64,000 bases of DNA from Rhodococcus sovatensis. Its GTDB lineage: Bacteria; Actinomycetota; Actinomycetes; Mycobacteriales; Mycobacteriaceae. The notes below the pieces were generated by a model. That model had not been told where the DNA came from and did not search any database. It saw only the letters and a program-made list of their open reading frames with translations. Position numbers and translations under genes: made by a program. The stretch covers positions 3,410,001 through 3,474,000 of the forward strand of contig NZ_CP147846.1 in NCBI RefSeq assembly GCF_037327425.1, given 5' to 3'. Below, one piece after another: positions 34,964 through 43,206 of the stretch; position 1 is the stretch's first letter; each line of letters starts with the position of its first letter.

Positions 34964-36139
34964 GTGCGCGTTGCAATGATGACAAGGGAATATCCGCCTG
35001 AGGTCTACGGCGGGGCAGGTGTACACGTCACCGAACTGGCGGCGCAGCTGAAAGCGCTGTGCGAGGTCGACATCCACTGCATGGGGGCGCCGCGCGACAC
35101 TGCGCAGGTTCACGATCCCGACCCCGCACTTCGAGGAGCGAACGCCGCCCTGACCACGTTGTCGGCGGAGCTTCGTATGGCCAACGCGGCTGCAGGTGCC
35201 GATGTGGTGCACTCGCACACCTGGTACACCGGACTCGCCGGGCATCTGGCAGCGGAGCTGTACGGCGTGCCGCATATCCTCACCGCCCATTCACTCGAAC
35301 CTCGTCGACCATGGAAGGCCGAGCAGCTGGGCGGCGGCTATCGAATTTCATCGTGGTCGGAAAAGAACGCCGTCGAGTACGCAGATGCCGTCATCGCCGT
35401 CAGCGAGGGCATGGCACGAGATGTGCTCGACGCCTATCCCCGTCTCGACCCGAGCCGAGTTCATGTGGTGCGCAATGGAATCGACACAGAGAACTGGCAT
35501 GCAGGCCCCGCAGCCGATGCCAACGATTCTGCCCTCGATGCAATCGGTGTCGATCCGAACAGACCGATCGTCGCCTTCGTCGGACGCATCACCCGACAGA
35601 AGGGCGTTGGACATCTGATTGCCGCGGCGCACCATTTCGATCCGTCGATCCAGCTCGTGCTGTGCGCGGGCGCGCCGGACACCCCGGATATCGCTGCCGA
35701 AACCGAGCGTGCCGTCGAAGAGCTCCAAAGATCCCGTACCGGCGTCTTCTGGGTCCGCGAGATGCTACCGACCGAGAAGATCCGCGAAATACTCTCTGCT
35801 GCTACAGTTTTCGTGTGCCCTTCGGTGTACGAGCCCCTCGGCATCGTCAACCTCGAAGCGATGGCGACAGAGACCGCAGTCGTCGCATCGGACGTCGGGG
35901 GCATCCCCGAGGTCGTCGATGACGGTGTCACCGGGCGCCTGGTTCACTACAATTCCTACGAGCCTGCAGCATTCGAGCGGGCGCTGGCACAGACAGTGAA
36001 CGAGGTAGCCCTCGATCCACAGACGGCGGCGACCATGGGGACGGCAGGCAGAGCGCGGGCCGTCGCCGAGTTTTCCTGGGGTGCCATCGCTCAGCAGACG
36101 GTCGAGGTCTACGAGGCAGCGCTCGCACGGCGGGCATAA
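34964..36139 (+). CDS. glgM: ADP-glucose glycosyltransferase GlgM (alpha-maltose-1-phosphate synthase)
   Basis: A 391-residue GT-B glycosyltransferase beginning VRVAMMTREYPPEVYGGAGV, the actinobacterial GlgA/GlgM start. The GTG at 34964 therefore replaces an earlier frame start. The C-terminal domain holds the nucleotide-sugar pattern FVCPSVYEPLGIVNLEAMA. It transfers glucose from ADP-glucose to glucose-1-phosphate or to glucan. Almost no leader precedes it, and the last 31 bp overlap the convergent methyltransferase gene. Confidence 0.9.
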   Translation: MRVAMMTREYPPEVYGGAGVHVTELAAQLKALCEVDIHCMGAPRDTAQVHDPDPALRGANAALTTLSAELRMANAAAGADVVHSHTWYTGLAGHLAAELYGVPHILTAHSLEPRRPWKAEQLGGGYRISSWSEKNAVEYADAVIAVSEGMARDVLDAYPRLDPSRVHVVRNGIDTENWHAGPAADANDSALDAIGVDPNRPIVAFVGRITRQKGVGHLIAAAHHFDPSIQLVLCAGAPDTPDIAAETERAVEELQRSRTGVFWVREMLPTEKIREILSAATVFVCPSVYEPLGIVNLEAMATETAVVASDVGGIPEVVDDGVTGRLVHYNSYEPAAFERALAQTVNEVALDPQTAATMGTAGRARAVAEFSWGAIAQQTVEVYEAALARRA

Positions 36140-36945
36140 GTCCCGACCACGACGGACGCCGTCACCTCGACGGTGTCCGGCAGGTCCGATATCGACTCCC
36201 GCCGCGATGATTCCGTCGTATGGCGCGCCGAGGGGCCCATAGCGACGAGGCTCTCGACTTCGGTGTGGCCCAGGTGCATCCGGTACTCGACGCTCGTGCG
36301 GTCGAGCAGATCGAATTTTCCGGCCAGTGAATCCCCGAGCCTGCGGGCCTTGTCCTCGTCGACACCGATGAGGCCGAGAGTGCCGATCAGCTCCTGCTGA
36401 TGTCGGGCCGTCGGGGTCACAACAATCAAAATCCCGTCGGGTTCGAGTACTCGCCTGAGCTCCACCGCATTTCGTGGCGAAAAGACACACGTGACCGCGG
36501 CTATCGATCCCGCACGCACGGGCAGCCCCCGCCACACATCGGCAACGACCGATCCGATGGCAGGATGTGCTTGGGCGGCACGACGAGCCGCCGCCTTGGA
36601 CACGTCGACGCCGACGCCGCGCCCACCGGTTCGCTCGAGTACCGCTGCCAGATAGTGCCCGCTGCCGACGCCGACTTCGAGGATAGTCTCGCGCTGACCG
36701 ACGGCGTCGACCACCGCGTCCGACACCGGAGCGAAGTGCCCGCCATCGAGAAACTCCGTCCGCGCGGCGATCATCTCCGCCGAGTCTCCGACGATCTTGC
36801 CTGCACTCCCGGACAGGAGACTGACGTAGCCCTGCCTCGCGACGTCGAAGGTATGTCCGCGGTCGCACAGGACCGTGCGATCGACGAGATCGACACCGGC
36901 ACCGCAGTGGGGGCAGATCAGTACGTCTACTACGTCGGAGAGCAT
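36109..36945 (-). CDS. 23S rRNA (guanine-N1)-methyltransferase, RlmA family
   Basis: A 278-residue methyltransferase. An N-terminal zinc ribbon with Cys11, Cys14, Cys27 and His31 (CPHCG...CDRGH) is followed by a Rossmann SAM domain (ILEVGVGSGHYLAAVLE). This arrangement is specific to RlmA-type enzymes that methylate G745 or G748 of 23S rRNA and can influence macrolide binding. Which guanine is modified cannot be told here. It is convergent with glgM. Confidence 0.82.
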   Translation of the reverse strand: MLSDVVDVLICPHCGAGVDLVDRTVLCDRGHTFDVARQGYVSLLSGSAGKIVGDSAEMIAARTEFLDGGHFAPVSDAVVDAVGQRETILEVGVGSGHYLAAVLERTGGRGVGVDVSKAAARRAAQAHPAIGSVVADVWRGLPVRAGSIAAVTCVFSPRNAVELRRVLEPDGILIVVTPTARHQQELIGTLGLIGVDEDKARRLGDSLAGKFDLLDRTSVEYRMHLGHTEVESLVAMGPSARHTTESSRRESISDLPDTVEVTASVVVGTYARRASAAS

Positions 36946-37017
36946 GTACCCGACCCCATCACGAAGCCCCGCCTACCGGATCGGCAAGCGGGGCTTGGCA
37001 CAGAAACAGACGAGCAG

Positions 37018-37185
37018 TTAACCGGTGACGCCTTTCAACTCTTCACCGAGTGCGGCTGCTTCGTCAGGGGTGAGTTCGACGACAAGACGTCCACCACCTT
37101 CCAGCGGCACCCTCATCACGATCCCTCGTCCCTCTTTGGTTGCTTCGAGGGGACCGTCCCCGGTCCGGGGCTTCATCGCCGCCAT
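37018..37185 (-). CDS. DUF3117 small conserved protein (Rv1211-like)
   Basis: A 55-residue protein, MAAMKPRTGDGPLEATKEGR and onward, almost identical to its mycobacterial counterpart and found across actinobacteria in the same place between tag and glgA. The ATG at 37185 follows a GGAGGGAG ribosome site. Function unknown. The strong conservation of such a short protein suggests a structural or RNA/protein-binding role. Confidence 0.88.
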   Translation of the reverse strand: MAAMKPRTGDGPLEATKEGRGIVMRVPLEGGGRLVVELTPDEAAALGEELKGVTG

Positions 37186-37231
37186 CCTCTGCTCCCTCCA
37201 GATCTGCGCCACCCTGCTCTGCGCGTCGGTC

Positions 37232-37261
37232 AAAAAAAGATGTTCTCGCCGTGAGCGGCGA
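37232..37261 (-). terminator. Intrinsic terminator after tag
   Basis: On the minus strand a 6-bp stem (TCGCCG/CGGCGA with a 4-nt loop, 37261-37246) is followed by AGAACATC and a run of seven T (37238-37232). A 10-bp direct repeat GATGTTCTCG flanks the stem on both sides. It lies between the tag stop and the DUF3117 gene, so the small gene probably has its own promoter; a TTGACC box starts 2 nt after the T run. Confidence 0.55.
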
Positions 37262-37283
37262 TGTTCTCGAGTCCTATTCTTCC

Positions 37284-37892
37284 CTATCCAGGGCCATACC
37301 GGGAACCGGAGTCGGTATTCGGCGGTGTCACGAGGCAATCGGACAGGTGATCGTCCACCATTCCGGTGGCCTGCATCAACGCATAGGCCGTCGCCGGACC
37401 GATGAATCGCAGCCCGCGGCGCTTGAGTTCCTTGGCCATCGATATCGATTCCTCGGTCACTGCGGGCACATCCGATGCCGAAACGAGACGTCGTGGTCGG
37501 GGCGGCGGCGCGAAAGACCACAGTAGCGAGTCCAAGTCGGTGTCGCGTAGATCGAGGATGACCCTGGCATTGCCGATGGCCGCCACGATCTTGGCGCGGT
37601 TCCGCACGATCGATCGGTCGGTCATCAATTGCTCGACGTGGTCCGCCCCGAAGGAGGCAACCTTCTCGACGTCGAATCCCTCGAATGCAGCACGGAAGTT
37701 CTCCCGCTTGCGCAGAATTGTGATCCAGGACAGCCCCGATTGAAAAGCCTCCAGGCACAACCGCTCGTAGAGGGCGTCACGGCCGTGGAGCACACGGCCC
37801 CATTCGGTGTCGTGATAGTCCCGGTACAGCTCGTCGTCGACTGCACCCCAGGGGCATCGGAGTTTGCCGTCGGGCCCTTCGACCGACGTCAT
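37284..37892 (-). CDS. tag: DNA-3-methyladenine glycosylase I
   Basis: A 202-residue Tag enzyme. It has the N-terminal RCPWGAVDDELYRDYHDTEWG, with the Cys/His zinc ligands and substrate Tyr/Trp region, and LCLEAFQSGLSWITIL. It removes 3-methyladenine from alkylated DNA. The ATG overlaps the stop of the DivIVA-domain gene (ATGA). It corresponds to Rv1210 (tagA). Confidence 0.9.
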   Translation of the reverse strand: MTSVEGPDGKLRCPWGAVDDELYRDYHDTEWGRVLHGRDALYERLCLEAFQSGLSWITILRKRENFRAAFEGFDVEKVASFGADHVEQLMTDRSIVRNRAKIVAAIGNARVILDLRDTDLDSLLWSFAPPPRPRRLVSASDVPAVTEESISMAKELKRRGLRFIGPATAYALMQATGMVDDHLSDCLVTPPNTDSGSRYGPG

Positions 37893-38212
37893 TGTTCGTC
37901 TGCAACGGTCGGCGCTTCGGCTGTGACCGGCGCTTCGACGGCAGTGAGCCTGGATCTGAGTAGATCGATCTCGGCGCCCAATCTGTCGAGTGCCCAGTCG
38001 ACCTCGCGCTGATCGTATCCGCGGAGTGTCTGCTGAAACTTCAGCATCCGGACGTCATCCCCGGTCACCCCTTCGGCCGGCAGAACCGTCGCAGTCGTCC
38101 CTTCCGGGAGTGGCTCGAGTTCCTCACCGCGCCCGAATACGGCGCTCGCTACGAAGAAGAGCAGGGCCGCGATGACGGCAATGATGACGACGTACATCAG
38201 GAGCGTCAGCAT
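37889..38212 (-). CDS. DivIVA-domain membrane protein (Rv1209-like)
   Basis: A 107-residue protein with an N-terminal membrane helix (about 3-25) and a DivIVA-like segment (MLKFQQTLRGYDQREVDWALDRL, 57-79) predicted to form a short coiled coil. It is co-transcribed with gpgS upstream and tag downstream. The DivIVA pattern suggests a role at the membrane or cell pole, but none is established. Confidence 0.78.
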   Translation of the reverse strand: MLTLLMYVVIIAVIAALLFFVASAVFGRGEELEPLPEGTTATVLPAEGVTGDDVRMLKFQQTLRGYDQREVDWALDRLGAEIDLLRSRLTAVEAPVTAEAPTVADEQ

Positions 38213-38241
38213 TGCTGAATGTTCTCATGCGGCCCTGCCCG

Positions 38242-39174
38242 TCACACGTGCAAGGTATTGATGGCCGGTCGATCGGCCAGCGACACCTCGGTGGAGAACG
38301 GCACGAACGAGTCGCCGTCGACGCGAAATTGCATGAGCCCGGCGCCCGAATCAACCATCCCACACCTGTTCAGCATGGTCCCCACGATCTGTCGGCTCAT
38401 CGCGCCGAGTTCGACCAGAGGACGGTTGCGGTGCTTGCGCACGCCGAGGTTGACCTGACCTATGGCGTTGAGTCCCAGCCGATCGTAGGTGTCGAGCAGC
38501 AGCCCGATCTCCACGCCGTAGCCGGGCGCGAACGGTACCGAGGACAGCAGTTCCCTCGTTCCCGCGTACTCGCCGCCGAGCGGTTGGATAACGCCGGTCA
38601 GTTCGGGCCGGAGCGCGGCGAGCATCGGTCGCGCGACCAACTCGGTGACTCGACCTCCACCGTTGGCGTCCTCCGTGCCGCTCGTGCGCAGCGGTCGACG
38701 GTAGTAGCCCTTCACGAGATGGATGCCGTCACGCATCAGAAGTGGACCGAGGAGCTTCGGTACGAACGCCGGGTCCGGGTTGATGAGATCGGAATCGACG
38801 AACGCAATGAGATCTCCAGTAGATGCCGCGACCGAACGCCACAGCACCTCGCCCTTTCCCCTGACCGGATCCAGCCCTGGAATCGCTTCTTCGCGGCTGA
38901 TGACTCGCGCCCCTGCCGCCGTGGCTTGCTCTGCGGTGGCGTCGGTCGATCCGGAGTCCAGCACGATCAACTCGTCGACGAGACCGCCGAGCAGTGGGTG
39001 GATCGTGTCCACTACTGCGGCGACAGTGTCTTCCTCGTTGAGCGCAGGCAATACGACCGAGACGGTGCGGCCTGCCTTGGCTGCCTCCAACTCCGCCAGT
39101 GACCACGACGGAGAATCCCAGCCGTTGGTGTCTGCCCATGATGTCGTCACGGTGGTTCGGTCGGCAAGGGTCAT
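38242..39174 (-). CDS. gpgS: Glucosyl-3-phosphoglycerate synthase
   Basis: A 310-residue GT-A glycosyltransferase. It has VVLPALNEEDTVAAVV near residue 37, the metal-binding DSD in AFVDSDLINPDP and the later EYAGTRELL region typical of GpgS (Rv1208). It transfers glucose from a nucleotide-glucose to 3-phosphoglycerate, the first step towards glucosylglycerate and methylglucose lipopolysaccharides. The ATG at 39174 overlaps the folP2 stop. Confidence 0.9.
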   Translation of the reverse strand: MTLADRTTVTTSWADTNGWDSPSWSLAELEAAKAGRTVSVVLPALNEEDTVAAVVDTIHPLLGGLVDELIVLDSGSTDATAEQATAAGARVISREEAIPGLDPVRGKGEVLWRSVAASTGDLIAFVDSDLINPDPAFVPKLLGPLLMRDGIHLVKGYYRRPLRTSGTEDANGGGRVTELVARPMLAALRPELTGVIQPLGGEYAGTRELLSSVPFAPGYGVEIGLLLDTYDRLGLNAIGQVNLGVRKHRNRPLVELGAMSRQIVGTMLNRCGMVDSGAGLMQFRVDGDSFVPFSTEVSLADRPAINTLHV

Positions 39175-40031
39175 GCGAGACCCCTCACTGTCCGAGCCGG
39201 GATTCTCGTTCCCTGGATCGCCGCAACCATGTCTACGACTCTTCTGGTCGACGCAACCTCGTGCACCCGGAACATTCGGGCGCCGCCTGCCGCGGCCAAT
39301 GCTGTCGCTGCCAATGTTCCCTCCAACCGGTCGGCGAGTTCTACACCTAGAGTCTCCCCGATGAAGTCCTTGTTGCTCAGCGCCATGAGCACAGGCCACC
39401 CGGTGTTTACAAGAACGTCCACGCGACGCAACAACTCGAGCCCGTGGAAGGTGTTTTTTCCGAAATCGTGAGTCGGATCGATAAGAATCGAGCCCTTCCG
39501 CACCCCCGCCGCGACAGCTTTTTCGGCCGCGGCCGTCACCTCGGAGACCACATCGGCAACCACATCGGTGTATCGGACGCGATGCGGGCGGGTTCTCGGC
39601 GTCGCCCCGCCGGTGTGAGAACAGACGATCCCGACGCCTTCCGCGGCAGCAACGGCAACGAGGTCCGGATCTGCGCCCGCCCACGTGTCGTTGATCAGGT
39701 CGGCACCGACACCGCACGCAAGACGAGCGACTTCGCTGCGCCACGTGTCGACGCTGATGAGCAGATCCGGGTACTCACCGCGGATCGCCTCGACGAACGG
39801 GACGACACGTCGGATCTCCTCGGCGGCGTCCACTCCGGCACCAGGACCGGCTTTGACGCCACCGATGTCGACCAGGTCCGCACCCTCTGCGACAGCCCGA
39901 TGCACCGAAGCCATTGCTGCGACATCGGTGAAATTTGCTCCCTTGTCGTAGAACGAGTCGGGAGTGCGGTTGACGATCGCCATGACGAGTGCGCGATCGT
40001 CCGGCACCGACTTGCCGCAGAGAGTGCTCAT
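39171..40031 (-). CDS. folP2: Dihydropteroate synthase homolog FolP2
   Basis: A 286-residue DHPS-fold protein with MAIVNRTPDSFYDKG near the N-terminus, a pterin-site pattern SVDTWRSEVARLA and an end like ...FRVHEVASTRRVVDM. It is the Rv1207 ortholog, coupled to gpgS by a 4-bp overlap. In mycobacteria FolP2 lacks demonstrated dihydropteroate synthase activity, and its fixed link to gpgS suggests a different role. So I do not assign folate synthesis with confidence. Confidence 0.87.
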   Translation of the reverse strand: MSTLCGKSVPDDRALVMAIVNRTPDSFYDKGANFTDVAAMASVHRAVAEGADLVDIGGVKAGPGAGVDAAEEIRRVVPFVEAIRGEYPDLLISVDTWRSEVARLACGVGADLINDTWAGADPDLVAVAAAEGVGIVCSHTGGATPRTRPHRVRYTDVVADVVSEVTAAAEKAVAAGVRKGSILIDPTHDFGKNTFHGLELLRRVDVLVNTGWPVLMALSNKDFIGETLGVELADRLEGTLAATALAAAGGARMFRVHEVASTRRVVDMVAAIQGTRIPARTVRGLA

Positions 40032-40041
40032 GAAAACCAGT

Positions 40042-40066
40042 CTGGCACGGCTCGGCGTCGTGCCAG
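40042..40066. terminator. Hairpin between fadD6 and folP2
   Basis: CTGGCACG (40042-40049) and CGTGCCAG (40059-40066) form a perfect 8-bp stem with a 9-nt loop. It lies in the 39-bp gap between the fadD6 stop and the folP2 start, both on the minus strand. With no T run, it may attenuate rather than fully stop transcription into folP2-gpgS. Confidence 0.5.
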
Positions 40067-40070
40067 CTGG

Positions 40071-41849
40071 CTACTTGGAGCTGGGAGCCTTGCCTGCCGC
40101 GACTTCGTCGACGTAGCCGTCGTAGGCCTTGTCGTAGCCGCCCGACTTTCCGCGCAACACGTACAGCTCGCTGTCGCCGTCGTCCTCGTACCCCAGTTTG
40201 CGCAGAGCGACCTTCTGGCTCTTGAACGTCGAGGTCGTTTCCAGGCTTTCGACGACCCGGACGAACAGTGGCACCGCGTACGTCGGAAGCTTGTCGTACA
40301 GATGCTCTGCGACGGCTTTGCCGTCGAACGCCTCTCCGTCCCGCAGTGTCACTGCAGCCATTCCCGCTTTGCCGTCGGTGCCGTCGATGTCGACGCCGTA
40401 GACGACCGCGCCGTCGACGGCCGGATGCCCACCGAGTGCGCCCTCGACCTGCGTCGTCGCGACGTTCTCGCCCTTCCATCGGAAGGTGTCACCGAGTCGG
40501 TCGACGAAGGCGACGTGCAACCAGCCCTGCTTCCGAACGAGGTCACCGGTGTCGAACCACTGGTCACCGTCCTTGAATCCGTCACGGACCAACTTCTTCT
40601 CGCTTGCCGCGTCGTCGGAGTAGCCGTCGAACGGCGCCCGATCGGTGACCTTCGACAGCAGCAGACCGACCTCACCGGTGCCTACCTTGCGTAGCTTTCC
40701 GTTCTCCCCGCGCTTGGCTTTGCCACTCTCCTCGTCGTATTCGACGACTGCGTACGGCAACGGGCACACGCCTGCGGTCTTCTTCATGTTCAGCGCGTTC
40801 ACGAACGCGATGTTGCACTCGCTGGCGCCGTAGAACTCGGCGACCCGCTCGATACCGAAACGATCGGTGAACTCCTCCCATATCTCAGGGCGGAGACCGT
40901 TGCCGACGACGAGCTTGACCGTGTTGTCGCGGTCGGTGTCCTTCTTCGGTTGAGTCAGCAGGTAACGGCACAGTTCACCGATGTAGGTGAACGCCGTTGC
41001 CTTGTTCACCTTGATGTCTTGCCAGAAGTTGCTGACCGAGAACTGCTTGCCGATCGCCATCGTCGCACCGCCGGCAAGCACCGAGGACAGCGTCACCGTC
41101 AGGGCATTGTTGTGATAGAGCGGCAAACAGCAGTAGATGACGTCGTCTCCGCGCAGCCGGACGCCCATGTTTCCGAGCCCGGACATCGACTTGAGCCAGC
41201 GGAAGTGACTCATCAGAGACGCCTTCGGCATCCCGGTGGTGCCCGAGGTGAAGATGTAGAACGCCTTCTCCTTGGCTTGGATCTCGGACGTGACCGCCGG
41301 GTTGGCCGACGACTCCTTCTTCGCGAGTTCGGCGAGCTCGCGCAGCGGAACCACCGATCCCACCTGCGGCGCCTTCTCGAGAGAGTCGAGAGCTTCCTGC
41401 GCGTTCTCGTCCAACACCAGAACCTTGGCGTCGAGGATTCCGAGGCTGTGCTCGAGTACGTCACCGCGCTGGTTGTAGTTGAGCATCCCCGCCGTGGCCC
41501 CGAGCTTGACGGCCGCAAGCGCAGCGAACAACGCCTCGGGGCGGTTCTTGCTCAGCACGCCTACGACGTCGCCGCGCTTGACACCCCGATCGGCGAACAC
41601 ACCCGCATACTGATTGACCAGCGCGTTCGCGTCGGTGTACGAGATCGACTCGCCTTCGAATCGCACAAAGGGATGACTGCCGCGCTTGGCAGCGGCGTCC
41701 TGGAAGACCTGACCGATGGAAGCCTTGTGGTGCGGCTTGCGGGTGAAGCCCGCCAAGCCCTTCAGCAGGCTCGGCACCTCCGTCACCATTTTCGGCAACG
41801 CGACGGCAAGGTCGGTCACTCCGATTTTCTGACGGGCATCGACAGCCAT
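40071..41849 (-). CDS. fadD6: Long/very-long-chain acyl-CoA synthetase FadD6
   Basis: A 592-residue AMP-binding enzyme. The P-loop-like YIFTSGTTGMPKASLMSH is near residue 210, and the A8 region (DTGDLVRKQGWLHVAFVDRLGDTFRWKGENV) has the FATP/ACSVL form. The C-terminal Lys needed for adenylation lies in TTSTFKSQKVALRK. It is orthologous to Rv1206 and activates long fatty acids, possibly with uptake. It is upstream of folP2. Confidence 0.88.
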   Translation of the reverse strand: MAVDARQKIGVTDLAVALPKMVTEVPSLLKGLAGFTRKPHHKASIGQVFQDAAAKRGSHPFVRFEGESISYTDANALVNQYAGVFADRGVKRGDVVGVLSKNRPEALFAALAAVKLGATAGMLNYNQRGDVLEHSLGILDAKVLVLDENAQEALDSLEKAPQVGSVVPLRELAELAKKESSANPAVTSEIQAKEKAFYIFTSGTTGMPKASLMSHFRWLKSMSGLGNMGVRLRGDDVIYCCLPLYHNNALTVTLSSVLAGGATMAIGKQFSVSNFWQDIKVNKATAFTYIGELCRYLLTQPKKDTDRDNTVKLVVGNGLRPEIWEEFTDRFGIERVAEFYGASECNIAFVNALNMKKTAGVCPLPYAVVEYDEESGKAKRGENGKLRKVGTGEVGLLLSKVTDRAPFDGYSDDAASEKKLVRDGFKDGDQWFDTGDLVRKQGWLHVAFVDRLGDTFRWKGENVATTQVEGALGGHPAVDGAVVYGVDIDGTDGKAGMAAVTLRDGEAFDGKAVAEHLYDKLPTYAVPLFVRVVESLETTSTFKSQKVALRKLGYEDDGDSELYVLRGKSGGYDKAYDGYVDEVAAGKAPSSK

Positions 41850-41914
41850 GAACTCCCCTTATGTGTTCGATGTGAGATTTCTTACCCTACTCCAGAGTAA
41901 CAAGAGTTGATAGG

Positions 41915-42457
41915 TCACTCCCGAGGCGAGCAAGCATCGAGTGCGGCCTCGATCGTCACCGTTCTGACCAGCGCGTCCAGGGCTCGCTGCTGAACGAATC
42001 CCGTCGAGGAGAGACTGTCTACCCACTGCAGCAGACCGCCGAAATGCCCCACTGGATCCAGCAACACGATGGGCTTGTCGTGCATGCCGAGGTAGCCGGC
42101 CGTCCACGTTTCGAACAGCTCCTCCAGCGTGCCGATCCCGCCGGGAAGCGTGATGAAGGCGTCGGCGCGATCCTCCATGATCTTCTTTCGCTCCCGCATC
42201 GTGTCGGTGACGATCAGCTCGTCCGCATCGACGTCGGCGACTTCGCGATGCACGAGAGCCTTCGGGATGACGCCGACGGTGAAGGCACCGGCCGCCCGCG
42301 CAGACTCGGCGACTGCACCCATCATCGACACGTTGCCGCCACCGGACACCAAACCCCAGCCGCGGTGGCCGATCGCTGTCCCGAGCTCGCGGGCCAGTTC
42401 GATGAAGGATGCATCCACCGGCCCCGAGGCGCAGTAGACACACACGTTCCAACTCAC
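41915..42457 (-). CDS. LOG-family cytokinin-nucleotide phosphoribohydrolase (Rv1205-like)
   Basis: A 180-residue LOG protein. It has VCVYCASG at the start, SGGGNVSMMGAVAESA and LPGGIGTLEELFE, the PGGxGTxxE active-site motif that releases free cytokinin bases from nucleoside monophosphates. The GTG at 42457 overlaps the stop of a second LOG gene. It is the likely Rv1205 ortholog. In plant-associated Rhodococcus such enzymes matter for cytokinin output, but this copy is in a core locus. Confidence 0.85.
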   Translation of the reverse strand: MSWNVCVYCASGPVDASFIELARELGTAIGHRGWGLVSGGGNVSMMGAVAESARAAGAFTVGVIPKALVHREVADVDADELIVTDTMRERKKIMEDRADAFITLPGGIGTLEELFETWTAGYLGMHDKPIVLLDPVGHFGGLLQWVDSLSSTGFVQQRALDALVRTVTIEAALDACSPRE

Positions 42458-43197
42458 AACTTCTCCCCCGTCGTACTCCGAATGATCTGCACTGCTTGTT
42501 CGACGCTGTCGGTGCAATGAATGAGCTCGAGGTCCGACGGCGACACTGTGCCTTCGGCCACGAGGGTGTTCTTGATCCAGTCGATCAGCCCGGACCAGAA
42601 TTCGGTGCCCAACAGGATGATCGGGAACCGAGTGACCTTGCCTGTCTGCACCAGCGTCAGCGCCTCGAACATCTCGTCGAGCGTGCCGAACCCACCGGGT
42701 AGGCACACGAATGCCTGAGAGTACTTGACGAACATCGTCTTTCGAACGAAGAAGTAGCGAAAGTTGATGCCCAGGTCCACCCACTCGTTGAGACCTTGTT
42801 CGAACGGCAACTCGATGCCGAGTCCGATGGAGTATCCGTCGGCCTCGCACGCACCGCGGTTCGCGCCCTCCATCACTCCGGGTCCACCACCTGTGATCAC
42901 CGCGAATCCGGCTTCGGCGAGGGCTTTTCCGAGTTCTCGACTGCGTTCGTACTGCGGATGGCCTTTCGGTGTACGCGCCGAACCGAACACGGTGACGGCC
43001 TTGGGCACCTCGGCGAGTGCACCGAAGCCCTCCACGAATTCGCTCTGAATCCGCAGCACCCGCCAGGTGTCGGTGTGAATCCAGTTTCCGGGTCCCCGCT
43101 GATCGAGCAACCGCTGATCGGAGGTGGAAGTTTCCGAGTTTCGCCCCCGGCGTAGGACCACCGGCCCCTTGTGCTTGATCGCCTTCTCGTCGTCCAT
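42454..43197 (-). CDS. LOG-family (Rossmann fold nucleotide-binding) protein, second copy
   Basis: A 247-residue TIGR00730-type protein. It has a 60-residue N-terminal extension, AVTVFGSARTPKG, GGGPGVMEGANRGA (103-116) and PGGFGTLDE. It is longer than the coupled partner downstream and belongs to the type often near dapE in actinobacteria. Phosphoribohydrolase activity on purine nucleotides is expected from the motif. The physiological substrate is not known. Confidence 0.83.
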   Translation of the reverse strand: MDDEKAIKHKGPVVLRRGRNSETSTSDQRLLDQRGPGNWIHTDTWRVLRIQSEFVEGFGALAEVPKAVTVFGSARTPKGHPQYERSRELGKALAEAGFAVITGGGPGVMEGANRGACEADGYSIGLGIELPFEQGLNEWVDLGINFRYFFVRKTMFVKYSQAFVCLPGGFGTLDEMFEALTLVQTGKVTRFPIILLGTEFWSGLIDWIKNTLVAEGTVSPSDLELIHCTDSVEQAVQIIRSTTGEKL

Positions 43198-43206
43198 GCG
43201 GACAGG

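Noticed and set aside
39444..40694. 416-codon plus-strand frame over folP2 and fadD6
   Set aside because: It spans the gap between two confident minus-strand genes and has no domain pattern.
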